Origin: Aquipseudomonas guryensis
Lineage (GTDB): Bacteria > Pseudomonadota > Gammaproteobacteria > Pseudomonadales > Pseudomonadaceae
Reading direction: 5' to 3'
Assembly (NCBI RefSeq): GCF_014164785.1
Contig: NZ_JACJFN010000004.1
Span: forward strand, 372,001-436,000
Length of the DNA: 64,000 nucleotides
Below are positions 26,521 through 35,325 of the stretch, one piece after another; position 1 is the stretch's first letter, and each line of letters opens with the position of its first letter. The notes under the pieces were generated by a model that made no database searches, was not told the DNA's origin, and saw only the letters and a list, made by a program, of their open reading frames with translations. The translations under genes were made by a program, and so were the position numbers.

Positions 26521-27786
26521 ATGAAGCCGAATTTTCCTCTGACCCTGCTGGCCTGCCTGGTGGCGCTGCCAATTCCGGCACTGGCCGGTGGCCTGATGCT
26601 CTATGAAGTCGGTACCGACAACGTCGGCCTGGCCAATGCCGGTGCCGCTGCCCGCGCCCAGGGGCCGGGTACCCTGGCCAGCAACGTGGCCGGCATGGCG
26701 CTGCTGTCCGGTACCCAGGTCAGCGGTGGCGCCCAGCTGCTGCATGGCAACATGCGCTTCGAGGTCGACGAGAGCACCAATGTCGGCGGCGGCGACAGCG
26801 GCAATTCCGTGGAGTGGATTCCGGCCGCCAGCCTGTTCGTCACCCACGAGCTGGGTGATGGCTGGTCGGTGGGCTTTGCCAACTACGGCGATTTCGGTCT
26901 CAGCGTGGATTACGAGGACGACTGGAGCGGTCGCTACTTCCTGCAGGATGGTGGGCTGATGGGTATGACCTTTATGCCCACGGTGGCCTACCAGCTCGAC
27001 GAACAGTGGTCCTTCGGTCTCGGTCTCAATGCCTACTATGCCATGCTCACCAATGAGCTGGCGGTGGACAATCGCAACCCGCATCTGGGCGACGGTCATG
27101 CCAAGTACGAAGCCGATGACTGGAGCTACGGCGCCAGCCTCGGGGCCATCTACTCGCCGCGTCCGGGTACCCGTCTGGGGCTGAGCTACACCAGCGAGAT
27201 CGATCTGGAGTTCGAAGACAAAATGGAGCTTGAGGGTCTTGGCCCGCTAGCGACGAACGCCTTGCAAAATCGTGGCGTGCTGGATGCCACCACCACCCTC
27301 GACATGCACGTACCGCAGACCCTGACCTTCAGTGTCTACCACGAGCTGGATGCGCAGTGGGCGCTGCTGGCCAGTGCCAACTGGCAGGACTGGTCGCGTT
27401 TCGGCGAGGTCGGTATCGACCTGGACAGCAATCAGCCCAAGTCGGCGGCTCTGAATGCCAACTTCAAAGATACCTGGCACCTATCGCTCGGTACCCAATA
27501 CCGCTTCGATCCGCGCTGGATGTGGACTGCCGGTGTCGGCTACGACAGTTCGGCGGTGGACGACGAAGACCGCAGCGTGACCGTGCCGATGGCCGAGAAC
27601 TGGCGCTTCGCCACTGGCTTGACCCATGCCCTGGACGAACAGACCGAAGTCAACGTGAGCTATGTGTTTGCCTGGATGGGCGATATGCCCGTCACTCAGG
27701 AAAAGCCCAACGGCACCCGCGTTTCCGGTAGCTTCGACGGTGCCTGGATCCAGGCCCTGAGCACCAGCGCTACCTGGCGCTTCTAG
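26521..27786 (+). CDS. FadL/OmpP1/TodX-family outer membrane transporter
   Basis: A 421-residue outer-membrane beta-barrel protein for uptake of hydrophobic compounds. The signal peptide ends at ALA-GG, and the mature start GGLMLYEVGTDNVGLANAGAAARA plus NVAGMALL is the family's N-terminal plug region. The C-terminus ends in TWRF, as needed for Bam-dependent assembly. It lies 65 bp after the sulfatase gene. The pairing suggests import of a hydrophobic sulfate ester or its desulfated product; this is inference. Confidence 0.9.
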   Translation: MKPNFPLTLLACLVALPIPALAGGLMLYEVGTDNVGLANAGAAARAQGPGTLASNVAGMALLSGTQVSGGAQLLHGNMRFEVDESTNVGGGDSGNSVEWIPAASLFVTHELGDGWSVGFANYGDFGLSVDYEDDWSGRYFLQDGGLMGMTFMPTVAYQLDEQWSFGLGLNAYYAMLTNELAVDNRNPHLGDGHAKYEADDWSYGASLGAIYSPRPGTRLGLSYTSEIDLEFEDKMELEGLGPLATNALQNRGVLDATTTLDMHVPQTLTFSVYHELDAQWALLASANWQDWSRFGEVGIDLDSNQPKSAALNANFKDTWHLSLGTQYRFDPRWMWTAGVGYDSSAVDDEDRSVTVPMAENWRFATGLTHALDEQTEVNVSYVFAWMGDMPVTQEKPNGTRVSGSFDGAWIQALSTSATWRF

Positions 27787-27975
27787 TCCGTGCGCAGTGA
27801 GGTGCCGGCCGGGTGGGGCGGCACCTTGGCCATTTGCTCGGACTTCAAAGGGTGACGGCCATGTCCTTGGCCTGTGTGTCGCTCGGCTGAGAGCGACGTT
27901 GAATGTGCCTGCCTGGTTTTCTCCGGCCGCTGCTTTAGACTGCTCGACCTTATAGTCGCCCCACGGATTGTGCGC

Positions 27976-30258
27976 ATGTCCCGATCAGCCAGCCCCTTTT
28001 CATCGCCGTCGCGCCCGCGTCGGTTCTTCTGGTGGCTGGCGCTGGCGGTGATTGTGCTCGGTGCTTGCGCCGCCGGTGGCTGGTGGTGGCTGCGGCCGCC
28101 AGTGGCCGAGCCGCTTGCCACGGCACAGTGGGTGGATGAGCAGCAATGCCAGGCCTGCCACGCCGATGCGGTGACGGCCTGGCAGGGCTCGCACCACCAG
28201 TTGGCCATGCAGCCGGCCACGGCGCGTACGGTGCTCGGTGACTTCAGTGCTGCGCCGCTGCAGAACGATGGCGAGCGTACGCAGTTCCGCCAGGCTGGCG
28301 ATGAATTCTGGATCAATACCCAAGGCGCGGATGGCCAGCGCGCCGACTTCAAGGTGGCGTATACCTTTGGCCTCGAACCCTTGCAGCAGTACCTGCTGGC
28401 GCTGCCCGACGGCCGTCTGCAGGCCCATGATGCGGCCTGGGATACGGACAAGCAGCGCTGGTTTCCCCTGTACCCGAACCAGGCTGTCGATCATCGCCAT
28501 CCACTGCACTGGAGCAGCGGCCAGCAGAACGCCAACGCCATGTGTATCGAATGCCATAGCACGGGCTTTGCGCGTGGCTTCGATGCCAGCCAGCAGCGTT
28601 TTGCCAGTCGCTGGCAGGCCCTGGGTGTGGGCTGTCAAAGCTGCCATGGCCCGGCGTCCAATCACCTGCAGTGGGCCAAGGGTGAGCGCCCGGAGCTGGT
28701 CAATCATGGATTTGCGCTCGACCTGCGCAGTGCCGACAACCAGGTCGAGGTGGAAACCTGTGCCCGCTGCCACAGCCGTCGCAGCCAGCTGGGCGGCGAG
28801 CCGGCGCCGGGCGCGCCGCTGTACGACGCCTATCTGCCCGCCGGCCTGAGCGCGCAGCTTTATGAGGTCGACGGCAAGATCAAGGATGAAGTGTTCGAGT
28901 ACGGTTCCTTCGCCCAGAGCCGCATGCAGGCTGCCGGGGTGCGCTGCTCCGATTGCCATGAGCCGCACAGCGCCGAGTTGCGCCTGAGTGGCAATGCGGT
29001 CTGCACCCAGTGCCACAACACCCAGGCCCAGCCACGTCGGGCCGCCATCCAGAGCAGCGGCCTGCGCAGCAAGGACTACGAGAGTCCGGCCCATCACCGC
29101 CATGCCGTTGGCTCGGCCGGTGCGCAGTGCAGCAGCTGCCATATGCCGGGCAAGTGGTACATGCAGGTCGACTACCGTCACGATCACAGTTTTTCGGTGC
29201 CCGATCCGGCGCAGGCGCAGGCTCTGGGGCACAGCGATGCCTGTCTGGGCTGCCATGTGCAGGACAAGCCGCAGGTGATCATCCAGGCCTTCAACGACTG
29301 GTACGGCCAACCAGAACCCCGCGACGGTGGCTATGCCCGGGCTATGGCTGCCGCACGCGCGGCCCAGCCAGGTGCGGCGCTGGGCTTGCACAAGCAGCTC
29401 GCGCGCCAGGATCTACCGGGGCTGCGCCGGGCAGCACTGCTCGTCGAGCTGCCGCGCTATCCCTCGACGGCAGCGCTTAACGTGGCGCAGCAAGGCCTGC
29501 GCGATCCTGATCCGGCTGTGCGTCTGGCGGCCGTCGATGCTCTGGCGGCCCTGGCTGCGCCGCAACAGCTGGCGCAGTTGCTGCCTGCGTTGTTGACGGA
29601 TGCGCGGCGGGCGGTGCGCCAGGCGGCGGCCTGGCAGCTGCTGCAGTTGCCTGAATCACTGCGCCCCGTGGGCGGAGCCTGGCAGGCGGCCCTGAATGAC
29701 TATGAGGCCAGTCAGCGCGCCCAGCTCGATCGTGCCGAGGCGTTGAGTAACCTGGCCAGCCTTTACCTGCTGACCGGACGCGGCACGCAGGTGCGCAGCC
29801 TGTTGCATCAGACCCTGCAGCGCGATCCGCATTTCCATCCGGCGCGGGTGATGCTGGCGCAGGATTTGGAACAGTCCGGGTTGACCAGGGCTGCGCTGGA
29901 GGCGTTGCAGGAAGCGGTACAGGACTATCCCCAGGACGCCTCCCTGCAGCACGCCCTCGGCCTGCTTCTGGTGCGTCAGGGTCAGAAAGACAAAGCACTG
30001 CCGGTGCTGGAACAGGCTGCCCGCCTGGAGCCCGACAACAGCGAGTATGCCTATGTCCTGGCCGTTGCCTGGCATGACAGCGGGCGTGCGGCAGAGGCCA
30101 TCGAGCTGCTGGAGCAACAGTTGCGGGCCCAGCCGGACAACCGCAGGATGCGTATGGCGCTCGCTGGATACCTGGGTGCGCAGGGGCGCAATGACGAAGT
30201 GCAGGCTCTGCGTGATGAACTGAAAGCCATCAACCCCGACGATCCCCTGTTGCAGTGA
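27976..30258 (+). CDS. Octahaem c-type cytochrome with HEAT and TPR segments
   Basis: A 760-residue periplasmic or membrane-tethered protein. Eight CxxCH motifs are at residues 58, 190, 220, 262, 324, 343, 385 and 423 (first cysteine). A HEAT-like stretch follows (about 495-590), then tetratricopeptide repeats (about 615-750). The N-terminus has a hydrophobic segment containing LGAC (Cys31), so either a membrane anchor or a lipoprotein is possible. Likely an electron carrier or multihaem reductase in a larger complex. It follows the porin gene by 189 bp. Confidence 0.88.
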   Translation: MSRSASPFSSPSRPRRFFWWLALAVIVLGACAAGGWWWLRPPVAEPLATAQWVDEQQCQACHADAVTAWQGSHHQLAMQPATARTVLGDFSAAPLQNDGERTQFRQAGDEFWINTQGADGQRADFKVAYTFGLEPLQQYLLALPDGRLQAHDAAWDTDKQRWFPLYPNQAVDHRHPLHWSSGQQNANAMCIECHSTGFARGFDASQQRFASRWQALGVGCQSCHGPASNHLQWAKGERPELVNHGFALDLRSADNQVEVETCARCHSRRSQLGGEPAPGAPLYDAYLPAGLSAQLYEVDGKIKDEVFEYGSFAQSRMQAAGVRCSDCHEPHSAELRLSGNAVCTQCHNTQAQPRRAAIQSSGLRSKDYESPAHHRHAVGSAGAQCSSCHMPGKWYMQVDYRHDHSFSVPDPAQAQALGHSDACLGCHVQDKPQVIIQAFNDWYGQPEPRDGGYARAMAAARAAQPGAALGLHKQLARQDLPGLRRAALLVELPRYPSTAALNVAQQGLRDPDPAVRLAAVDALAALAAPQQLAQLLPALLTDARRAVRQAAAWQLLQLPESLRPVGGAWQAALNDYEASQRAQLDRAEALSNLASLYLLTGRGTQVRSLLHQTLQRDPHFHPARVMLAQDLEQSGLTRAALEALQEAVQDYPQDASLQHALGLLLVRQGQKDKALPVLEQAARLEPDNSEYAYVLAVAWHDSGRAAEAIELLEQQLRAQPDNRRMRMALAGYLGAQGRNDEVQALRDELKAINPDDPLLQ

Positions 30259-30313
30259 AGCTCCGGGCGTTACTGCCTAGCCTGGTCTGTTTCCGCTAGT
30301 TCGGCGGTATTGC

Positions 30314-31114
30314 TCAGAGCCGTTGCAGAAAGCGCAGGATGGTCTTGTCGACGATCTGTAGGTGGGTGACCGGCCCCATGTGGCCCAGCTCCTCGAACTG
30401 GCGCCGCTCTACATGGGGCAACACCGGTAGCAGCAGTTCGGCCACGGCATGCGCCGAGTCTGGTGAATGCTTGCCGAGCAGATAGAGCACCGGCATATCG
30501 AGCTGGGCAAAGGCTGCCAGTGGCGTGGGCTCGGTCAAGAGCGCATGGGCCCAGCGCCGCACATTGCGCATGGAGGCGGCTATCGCCGGTTTGCGCTGCT
30601 CCGGCATATGCGCCCAGCTGCCGGCGCCCATCCAGTAGTCGATAAAGCATTCGGCGGCGCGTTCCGGCTGGCCCTGGTCAAGGGCGCTGCTGGCTGCCGT
30701 CACGGTCGCGCGGATGCCATCGGCGCGGTTGGGCGGCGGCGTGTGCGCCTCGATAAGGGCAAATAAGGTCGGCTCATACAGCACCAGGGCACGTACCCGG
30801 CGCGGGTGCTTGAGGGCGGCCAACAGGGCGATGGCGGCACCGTAGGAGTGGCCGATCAGGACGAAGGGAGAGCCGGCCTGGGCCAGGACAGGCTCGATGA
30901 GCTCGACCTCATCGCGCAGGCTGATGACCCGGTCCGACGACCAGTCCGGGCTTTTGCCCGAGCCGTAGGAGTCAGGTGCCAGAACATGGTGGGTGGGTGC
31001 CAGGCGCTCGCTCAGGTCGCGCCATTGGCTGGAGGTGCTGGCATTGGCGTGCAGGCAGACCACTGCAGGACCGTGCCCGGCTTCAAGCACGAAGGGCGCA
31101 TGGGTGGTGGGCAT
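30314..31114 (-). CDS. Alpha/beta hydrolase
   Basis: A 266-residue cytoplasmic alpha/beta hydrolase. The nucleophile elbow is GHSYG (Ser near residue 92), the acid is probably the aspartate in GKHSPDSAHAV and the base the histidine in LGHMGPVTH. Oxyanion region CLHANASTSSQW follows strand 3. ATG 31114 is chosen with AGGA 8 nt upstream; an in-frame start 30 bp further up is less well placed. Substrate unknown. It is convergent with the octahaem cytochrome gene. Confidence 0.88.
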   Translation of the reverse strand: MPTTHAPFVLEAGHGPAVVCLHANASTSSQWRDLSERLAPTHHVLAPDSYGSGKSPDWSSDRVISLRDEVELIEPVLAQAGSPFVLIGHSYGAAIALLAALKHPRRVRALVLYEPTLFALIEAHTPPPNRADGIRATVTAASSALDQGQPERAAECFIDYWMGAGSWAHMPEQRKPAIAASMRNVRRWAHALLTEPTPLAAFAQLDMPVLYLLGKHSPDSAHAVAELLLPVLPHVERRQFEELGHMGPVTHLQIVDKTILRFLQRL

Positions 31115-31356
31115 GGTGGCTTCCTGTATCGGTGGACTGATCAAGGCAGCCTAGCAGTGATCACCGCTGAGCCCCGACAACTGCCATGTCTGAGGGCGCG
31201 GGTTCGCCGCCGCGAGCTCATGCCCGCTGCAGTTGCTGCGGCCCGCCCAGAGAAATCGTTAGCCAGCCGGCAGTTCCTTGTTTGCCGGCTCGCTTTTTCG
31301 ACAGTCTGCAGTCAATCTTTGGCCCTTTAAGCCTTCGTCATTACAGGAGTACGAAC

Positions 31357-31902
31357 ATGAACAGGATTTCACCGCTGGCGATTACCTTGGCTTTTGCACT
31401 CGCCGCGCCGGCTGCTTTCGCCGACGAAGCGGCAAGCGATTCGAGCACGATCAAGGACTCCGCCAAGGCGGCCGTGTCTACGGCGATTACCGCCGGCAAG
31501 AACCTGCTGGGTGGCGTGTCGGACGGCGTAACCGAAGGTCGGGTAGAAGCCCAGGGCGCCGATGGCTCGATTGTCGTCTCCAGCCTGGAGCAGCTCGATG
31601 GCCAGGTCAGCGTGCAGCTGCTCAAGGTCGAGACCGCCGACGGTGGCAACCTGAACGCTCTGCTGGGGTTCAAGAACACCACCGACAAGCCGCTGCGCCT
31701 GATCAACCTGCGCATGACCGGCGCCTTGCTGGCCATCGACCAGGAGGGTTATTCCAGTGCGCCATTGCCGGGCCTGGTCAATCCGGACGACGTGACTATC
31801 CCAGCGCTGACCGGCGTGCGGCAGAAATTCGTCTTCGAGGGGCCGGTCGAGGGCGTGCAGTCGATTCGCTTGTGGGGGCGCGATTTCGAGGTGAAGAAGT
31901 AA
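31357..31902 (+). CDS. Conserved periplasmic protein of unknown function
   Basis: A 181-residue exported protein with a clear Sec signal (MNRISPLAITLAFALAAPAAFA-DEA). The mature part begins with an acidic and alanine-rich helix (DSSTIKDSAKAAVSTAITAGKNLLGGVSDG) and continues with a beta-rich domain (VQLLKVETADGGNLNALLGFKNTTDKPLRLINL). CAGGAG precedes ATG 31357. A strong terminator follows. No family name recognised; it looks like an envelope protein. The 212 bp upstream hold no gene. Confidence 0.78.
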   Translation: MNRISPLAITLAFALAAPAAFADEAASDSSTIKDSAKAAVSTAITAGKNLLGGVSDGVTEGRVEAQGADGSIVVSSLEQLDGQVSVQLLKVETADGGNLNALLGFKNTTDKPLRLINLRMTGALLAIDQEGYSSAPLPGLVNPDDVTIPALTGVRQKFVFEGPVEGVQSIRLWGRDFEVKK

Positions 31903-31920
31903 CGCCGCCCATCAGGCAAT

Positions 31921-31947
31921 AAAAAGCCCGCATCTGCGGGCTTTTTT
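31921..31947. terminator. Bidirectional rho-independent terminator
   Basis: Stem AAAAAGCCCGCA with TGCGGGCTTTTTT, giving T tracts in both directions between the periplasmic protein gene and the convergent ion channel gene. Confidence 0.9.
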
Positions 31948-31964
31948 GTTCCGGTGAGAAGGTT

Positions 31965-32618
31965 TCAGCGCTTGATCACTGACAGGCCGATCAGCCGTGA
32001 CACCACCAGCGCCAGGTACATGACCCCGGCGAATTCTTCGATCATCACCAGCGAACGGGCCATGGGCGTAACTGGCACGATATCGCCCAGGCCGACGCCG
32101 GACAGGGTGGTGAAACTCAGGAACAGCAGCTCCATCCAGGTGCGCGCCGCCTGTGGCTCGAGCATCGCGGTAAAGCTGCCGGGCAGCAGCAACTGGCAGA
32201 AGGTGAAGAGGTGGGCGAAGGCCCAGGCCAGCAGGGTAAAGGTCGCGCCGACCGCGTACAGCTCATCGGTGGTGGCGTGCTGGTCGGCGGTCATATAGGC
32301 GATCAGGCTGGCGGCGGCATAGAAGTAGAAGGCGGCTTCCAGGATGGCGATCAACCATTCCAGTACGGGGCTGGGCATCAGGATATTGATCGACGACAGC
32401 GCCAGCACCAGTAGGGCCAGCAACACGGCGACCCAGGTTTGCGTCGGGCTGCGCTTGACCACACGCAGGGCCATGCCCAGCACCACCAGGCCGAAGGCGC
32501 CGAACAGCGCACGGCCGAGCGCGGTGCCTTCCATCCAGGGGTAGAGCAGTACACCGAGCAACTGCACGAACAGCAGGCCGGCAGAGGGATGAAGACGGAT
32601 ATAGGTGATGGGCGACAT
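31965..32618 (-). CDS. Ion-channel family protein with unusual selectivity filter
   Basis: A 217-residue membrane protein with about five hydrophobic segments. The C-terminal pair flanks a pore loop, LSFTTLSGVGLGDIVPVTP, which aligns with the potassium-channel signature TTLTTVGYGDIVP. The filter reads GVGLG (174-178) in place of TVGYG, so threonine and tyrosine are changed. No cytoplasmic RCK domain follows. ATG 32618 chosen. Ion selectivity cannot be assumed. Confidence 0.8.
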   Translation of the reverse strand: MSPITYIRLHPSAGLLFVQLLGVLLYPWMEGTALGRALFGAFGLVVLGMALRVVKRSPTQTWVAVLLALLVLALSSINILMPSPVLEWLIAILEAAFYFYAAASLIAYMTADQHATTDELYAVGATFTLLAWAFAHLFTFCQLLLPGSFTAMLEPQAARTWMELLFLSFTTLSGVGLGDIVPVTPMARSLVMIEEFAGVMYLALVVSRLIGLSVIKR

Positions 32619-32644
32619 AGGCTTCCTGTGTGGTCTTGGCGCGG

Positions 32645-33121
32645 TCAGCGTGGCGCCCGCTCGGCCTCGTTGATGTTGATCCGACCGGCCCCGGCCACCC
32701 GGCGGCCCTGGGGGGTATCGGCCAGGCGCAGGGTGACGCGGAATTCCGCCCAGTCGATGCCGCGCAGCTGCACATGCTCTGGCGCGGGGCCGCACTGGGC
32801 CAGGGTGAAGCCCTGATCCGGCGAGTCCTGGGCGTCGAGGAGGAGGTCGACGCCCCAGCCCATTTCGGCATCGATGGCGCGGCCGCGCGCCTGTTCGGCG
32901 GCATAGGCCTCGGCGAGCTCGGCACTGGCCAGCGGTTGTTCCCGCAGCCACTGCGTCACGTCCCGCTCCGGCGTCTCGACGATTAGCGCCAGGTACTGGT
33001 TCATGAAGGCCGCTGCCAGCTCGGCGTCTTCGCGGCAGTCGGCGAAGGCGGGGCTGGCCAGCAGGGCGAGGCCTAACAGGGGGTTATGCAGCAGTCGTGC
33101 GCGCGAGTGGGGCGTGGCCAT
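32645..33121 (-). CDS. Hypothetical exported protein
   Basis: A 158-residue protein with a basic N-terminus and signal peptide (MATPHSRARLLHNPLLGLALLASPAFA-DC). The mature part includes LALIVETPERDVTQWLREQPL and a C-terminal region rich in arginine. GAGGGA precedes ATG 33121. It lies 26 bp upstream of the channel gene on the same strand and may be co-transcribed. No domain is recognised. The frame extends upstream but without coding character. Confidence 0.72.
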   Translation of the reverse strand: MATPHSRARLLHNPLLGLALLASPAFADCREDAELAAAFMNQYLALIVETPERDVTQWLREQPLASAELAEAYAAEQARGRAIDAEMGWGVDLLLDAQDSPDQGFTLAQCGPAPEHVQLRGIDWAEFRVTLRLADTPQGRRVAGAGRININEAERAPR

Positions 33122-33192
33122 GAGATCCCTCTGCTGGCAGGCGGTGGGGGCGCAGCTTAGCCGAATCGGAAGCACCCCGCAGCAGTACCTGA

Positions 33193-34062
33193 TCAGGCCT
33201 GCGGCTGCACGCTTTGCCCTGGCACGGTGCGGCGCAGCGGGTGCAGCAGCAAGCCGAGGGTGTCCTGTTCCGCCGGCGCTTGTGGCGCGATTACGCCGAC
33301 CCGTTCGGGCGCACCGTGGCGGCGGTAGGTGCCGAACAGCTGGTCCCAGAGGGGCAGGGCTGTGCCGAAGTTGAGGGCTTCGTCCACCTTGACGCTGTGA
33401 TGCCAGCGGTGCAGCTCGGCGCTGCCGATCAGGTAGTTCAGCCAACCCAGGGTGCCGCGGCTGTTGGCGTGGGTGGCGAAGGACTGGGTCTGGCTGAACA
33501 GCCCGGCCAGGGCTATGGCCAGCGGGTCGAAGCCCAGCAGCCAGAGCGGCAGCACATGCACGGTTTTGCGCAGTAGCAGGTCCAGCGGGTGGGTGGTGAA
33601 GTTGTTGGTTACATTCAGCGCACCAGGCCTGTGATGGACGAAATGCACGCGCCACAACCAGCCGCCACGGTGCTTGAGGCGGTGCAGCCAGTAGTCACCG
33701 AATTCGCCGAGCAGGGCCGCGAGCGGTACCGCCAGCCACAGCGGCAGTGCGGCGGCGGGGCCGGTGCCGTGCGCGTTGAGGTGGATGACCAGGCCACGGA
33801 TCAGCAGGTCGGTGAGCGCGTCAGCACCCAACAGGGCGATGGCGAACAGGGCGTCGCGACGGCGGTCTGCGGGTTGGGCGCGCCAGTCTTCGCGGTAGGG
33901 CCAGCGCCATTCCCAGAAGGCGAACCAGGTCAGCACCAGTAGCAGGCCGCCGAGCAGCAGTGGCATGCTGCCCCAGTTCAGTTGCAGCGCCAGCGCGGCC
34001 CAGCCGGCCGCCAGCAGCAGGGCGCCGAGGTGGGCCCAGTTGAGCGGAGGGAGAGTCTTCAT
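33193..34062 (-). CDS. Sterol desaturase / fatty acid hydroxylase family di-iron membrane enzyme
   Basis: A 289-residue integral membrane oxygenase. The eight-histidine di-iron pattern is visible as H127-x3-H131, H140-x2-H143-H144 and H218-x2-H221-H222, with membrane helices before and between them. Such enzymes hydroxylate or desaturate lipids or carotenoid-like substrates with O2. It is divergent from a Crp/Fnr-type regulator that may control it. The substrate cannot be read from sequence. Confidence 0.9.
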   Translation of the reverse strand: MKTLPPLNWAHLGALLLAAGWAALALQLNWGSMPLLLGGLLLVLTWFAFWEWRWPYREDWRAQPADRRRDALFAIALLGADALTDLLIRGLVIHLNAHGTGPAAALPLWLAVPLAALLGEFGDYWLHRLKHRGGWLWRVHFVHHRPGALNVTNNFTTHPLDLLLRKTVHVLPLWLLGFDPLAIALAGLFSQTQSFATHANSRGTLGWLNYLIGSAELHRWHHSVKVDEALNFGTALPLWDQLFGTYRRHGAPERVGVIAPQAPAEQDTLGLLLHPLRRTVPGQSVQPQA

Positions 34063-34133
34063 ACAGGCTGTCTTCCATTGTGTGATGATGCTAGTTTTCG
34101 CCTCCCGTCCTGCGGCTGCATTAACCTGGGTTT

Positions 34134-34739
34134 ATGACCGACACCTCTCTTTACGATTGCCTGGCCTGCGCGCCGCACCTGCTGGGTCAACTCGACCGTC
34201 ATCCGCAGCTGGCCGCGCGCTGGCAGACCCTGCCACGCCGCGAATACGCGGCCGGCCAGCCCTTGCTCATGGCCGGCCAGGCGGTCGAGCGGGTCTGGTT
34301 CGTCGCCAGTGGCCTGGTGCGGGTGGCGCACCTGTCGGCGCAGGGCGCCGAACGCAATGCCGCCTTCCATGCCGAAGGCAGCTGGGTCGGCTGGGGCACG
34401 CCGCCCTTCGCCACGAACAGCCCGGTGGATATCTTCGCCCTGGAGCCGACCCAGGTGCTGGAGCTGGGCTATGCCGAGTTGCGCCTGTGGCAGGCCGAAC
34501 TGCCGCTGGTGCAGGAATTGCTCAGCGATGCCATTCGCGCCGTGCTGGCCCGTAGCGCCCAGCGCGAGGCCGAGCTCCTGCTGCTGGACGCTGAGGCCCG
34601 CTACCGGGCCTTCCTCGACCAGCGTGGCGAGCTGGTCGAGCGCATCCCGCTGCATCATGTGGCGAGCTATCTGGGTATCACCAATGTGGCGTTGTCGCGC
34701 ATTCGCGCGCGGATGGGCTTGGTGCGGGGACGTTGCTGA
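34134..34739 (+). CDS. Crp/Fnr-family transcriptional regulator
   Basis: A 201-residue regulator with an N-terminal cyclic-nucleotide-binding-like beta-roll (about 25-125) and a C-terminal winged helix (VERIPLHHVASYLGITNVALSRIRARMG). The FNR iron-sulfur cysteine pattern is absent, only C9 and C12 near the N-terminus and a C-terminal Cys201. Divergent from the fatty acid hydroxylase gene, 71 bp apart, which makes that gene a likely target. Ligand unknown. Confidence 0.87.
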   Translation: MTDTSLYDCLACAPHLLGQLDRHPQLAARWQTLPRREYAAGQPLLMAGQAVERVWFVASGLVRVAHLSAQGAERNAAFHAEGSWVGWGTPPFATNSPVDIFALEPTQVLELGYAELRLWQAELPLVQELLSDAIRAVLARSAQREAELLLLDAEARYRAFLDQRGELVERIPLHHVASYLGITNVALSRIRARMGLVRGRC

Positions 34740-34803
34740 CAGCTCGTGATGCCGCGAGCGGGACGGCTGATAGGGGATCGTGTCGGGGCAGGTGTTCGTG
34801 GTT

Positions 34804-35325
34804 TTAGCCGAGCAGTCGGCGTACCTGTTCGATGGCCTGCGCCTCGCGCTGCAGCCAGTCGCCGTCGAGTTCCGTCCAGGGCCGCGCATGCCGCTGCAGC
34901 CAGGCGCGGCAATCTTGGTAAAAGCGTTGACGGTCGGCCAGTTGTGGCTGGCAGCGCTGGCCGTCGTCGTGCCAGTCCACGCCCTGCGGCGAGAGCAGCA
35001 GGTGCAGGTCGTAGTGCCGCTCCAGCAGCGACTGTTCCAGCCACGGTGGGCAGTCGCCGAACAGGGCCTGGCTCCAGAGGATATTGCTCAGCAGGTGGGT
35101 GTCGAGGATCAGCAACTCGGGCGCCTGGGCACGCGCCGCGTCTTCCCAGGCCAGCTGGCCACGGGCGATGGTCGGGATATCCGCCAGGCAGGTGTCGCGC
35201 TGCTCCTGCTCGATGAAGTGGCGCACGTACTCGCTGACCACCAGGCCGCCGAAATGCCGCTGCAGGCGCTCGGTGAGGAAGGTCTTGCCGCTCGACTCGG
35301 GGCCGGTGAGCACCACCACCTTCAT
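34804..35325 (-). CDS. NadR-like nicotinamide riboside kinase (AAA/P-loop)
   Basis: A 173-residue P-loop kinase resembling the C-terminal ribosylnicotinamide kinase half of NadR. Walker A is GPESSGKT (8-15), then VSEYVRHFIE and LLILDTHLLSNILWSQ, ending with a helical lid. It would phosphorylate nicotinamide riboside to NMN. ATG 35325 overlaps the pnuC stop by 4 bp (ATGA), so uptake and phosphorylation are coupled at translation. No DNA-binding or adenylyltransferase part. Confidence 0.88.
   Translation of the reverse strand: MKVVVLTGPESSGKTFLTERLQRHFGGLVVSEYVRHFIEQEQRDTCLADIPTIARGQLAWEDAARAQAPELLILDTHLLSNILWSQALFGDCPPWLEQSLLERHYDLHLLLSPQGVDWHDDGQRCQPQLADRQRFYQDCRAWLQRHARPWTELDGDWLQREAQAIEQVRRLLG

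Noticed and set aside
24443..26581. Open frame of 712 codons on the minus strand opposite the sulfatase
   Set aside because: Antisense shadow with low-complexity composition; the plus-strand frame has catalytic motifs and a signal peptide.
26521..27786. Idea that the porin is an OprD-type or efflux channel
   Set aside because: The N-terminal plug motif and length fit FadL/TodX, not OprD or TolC families.
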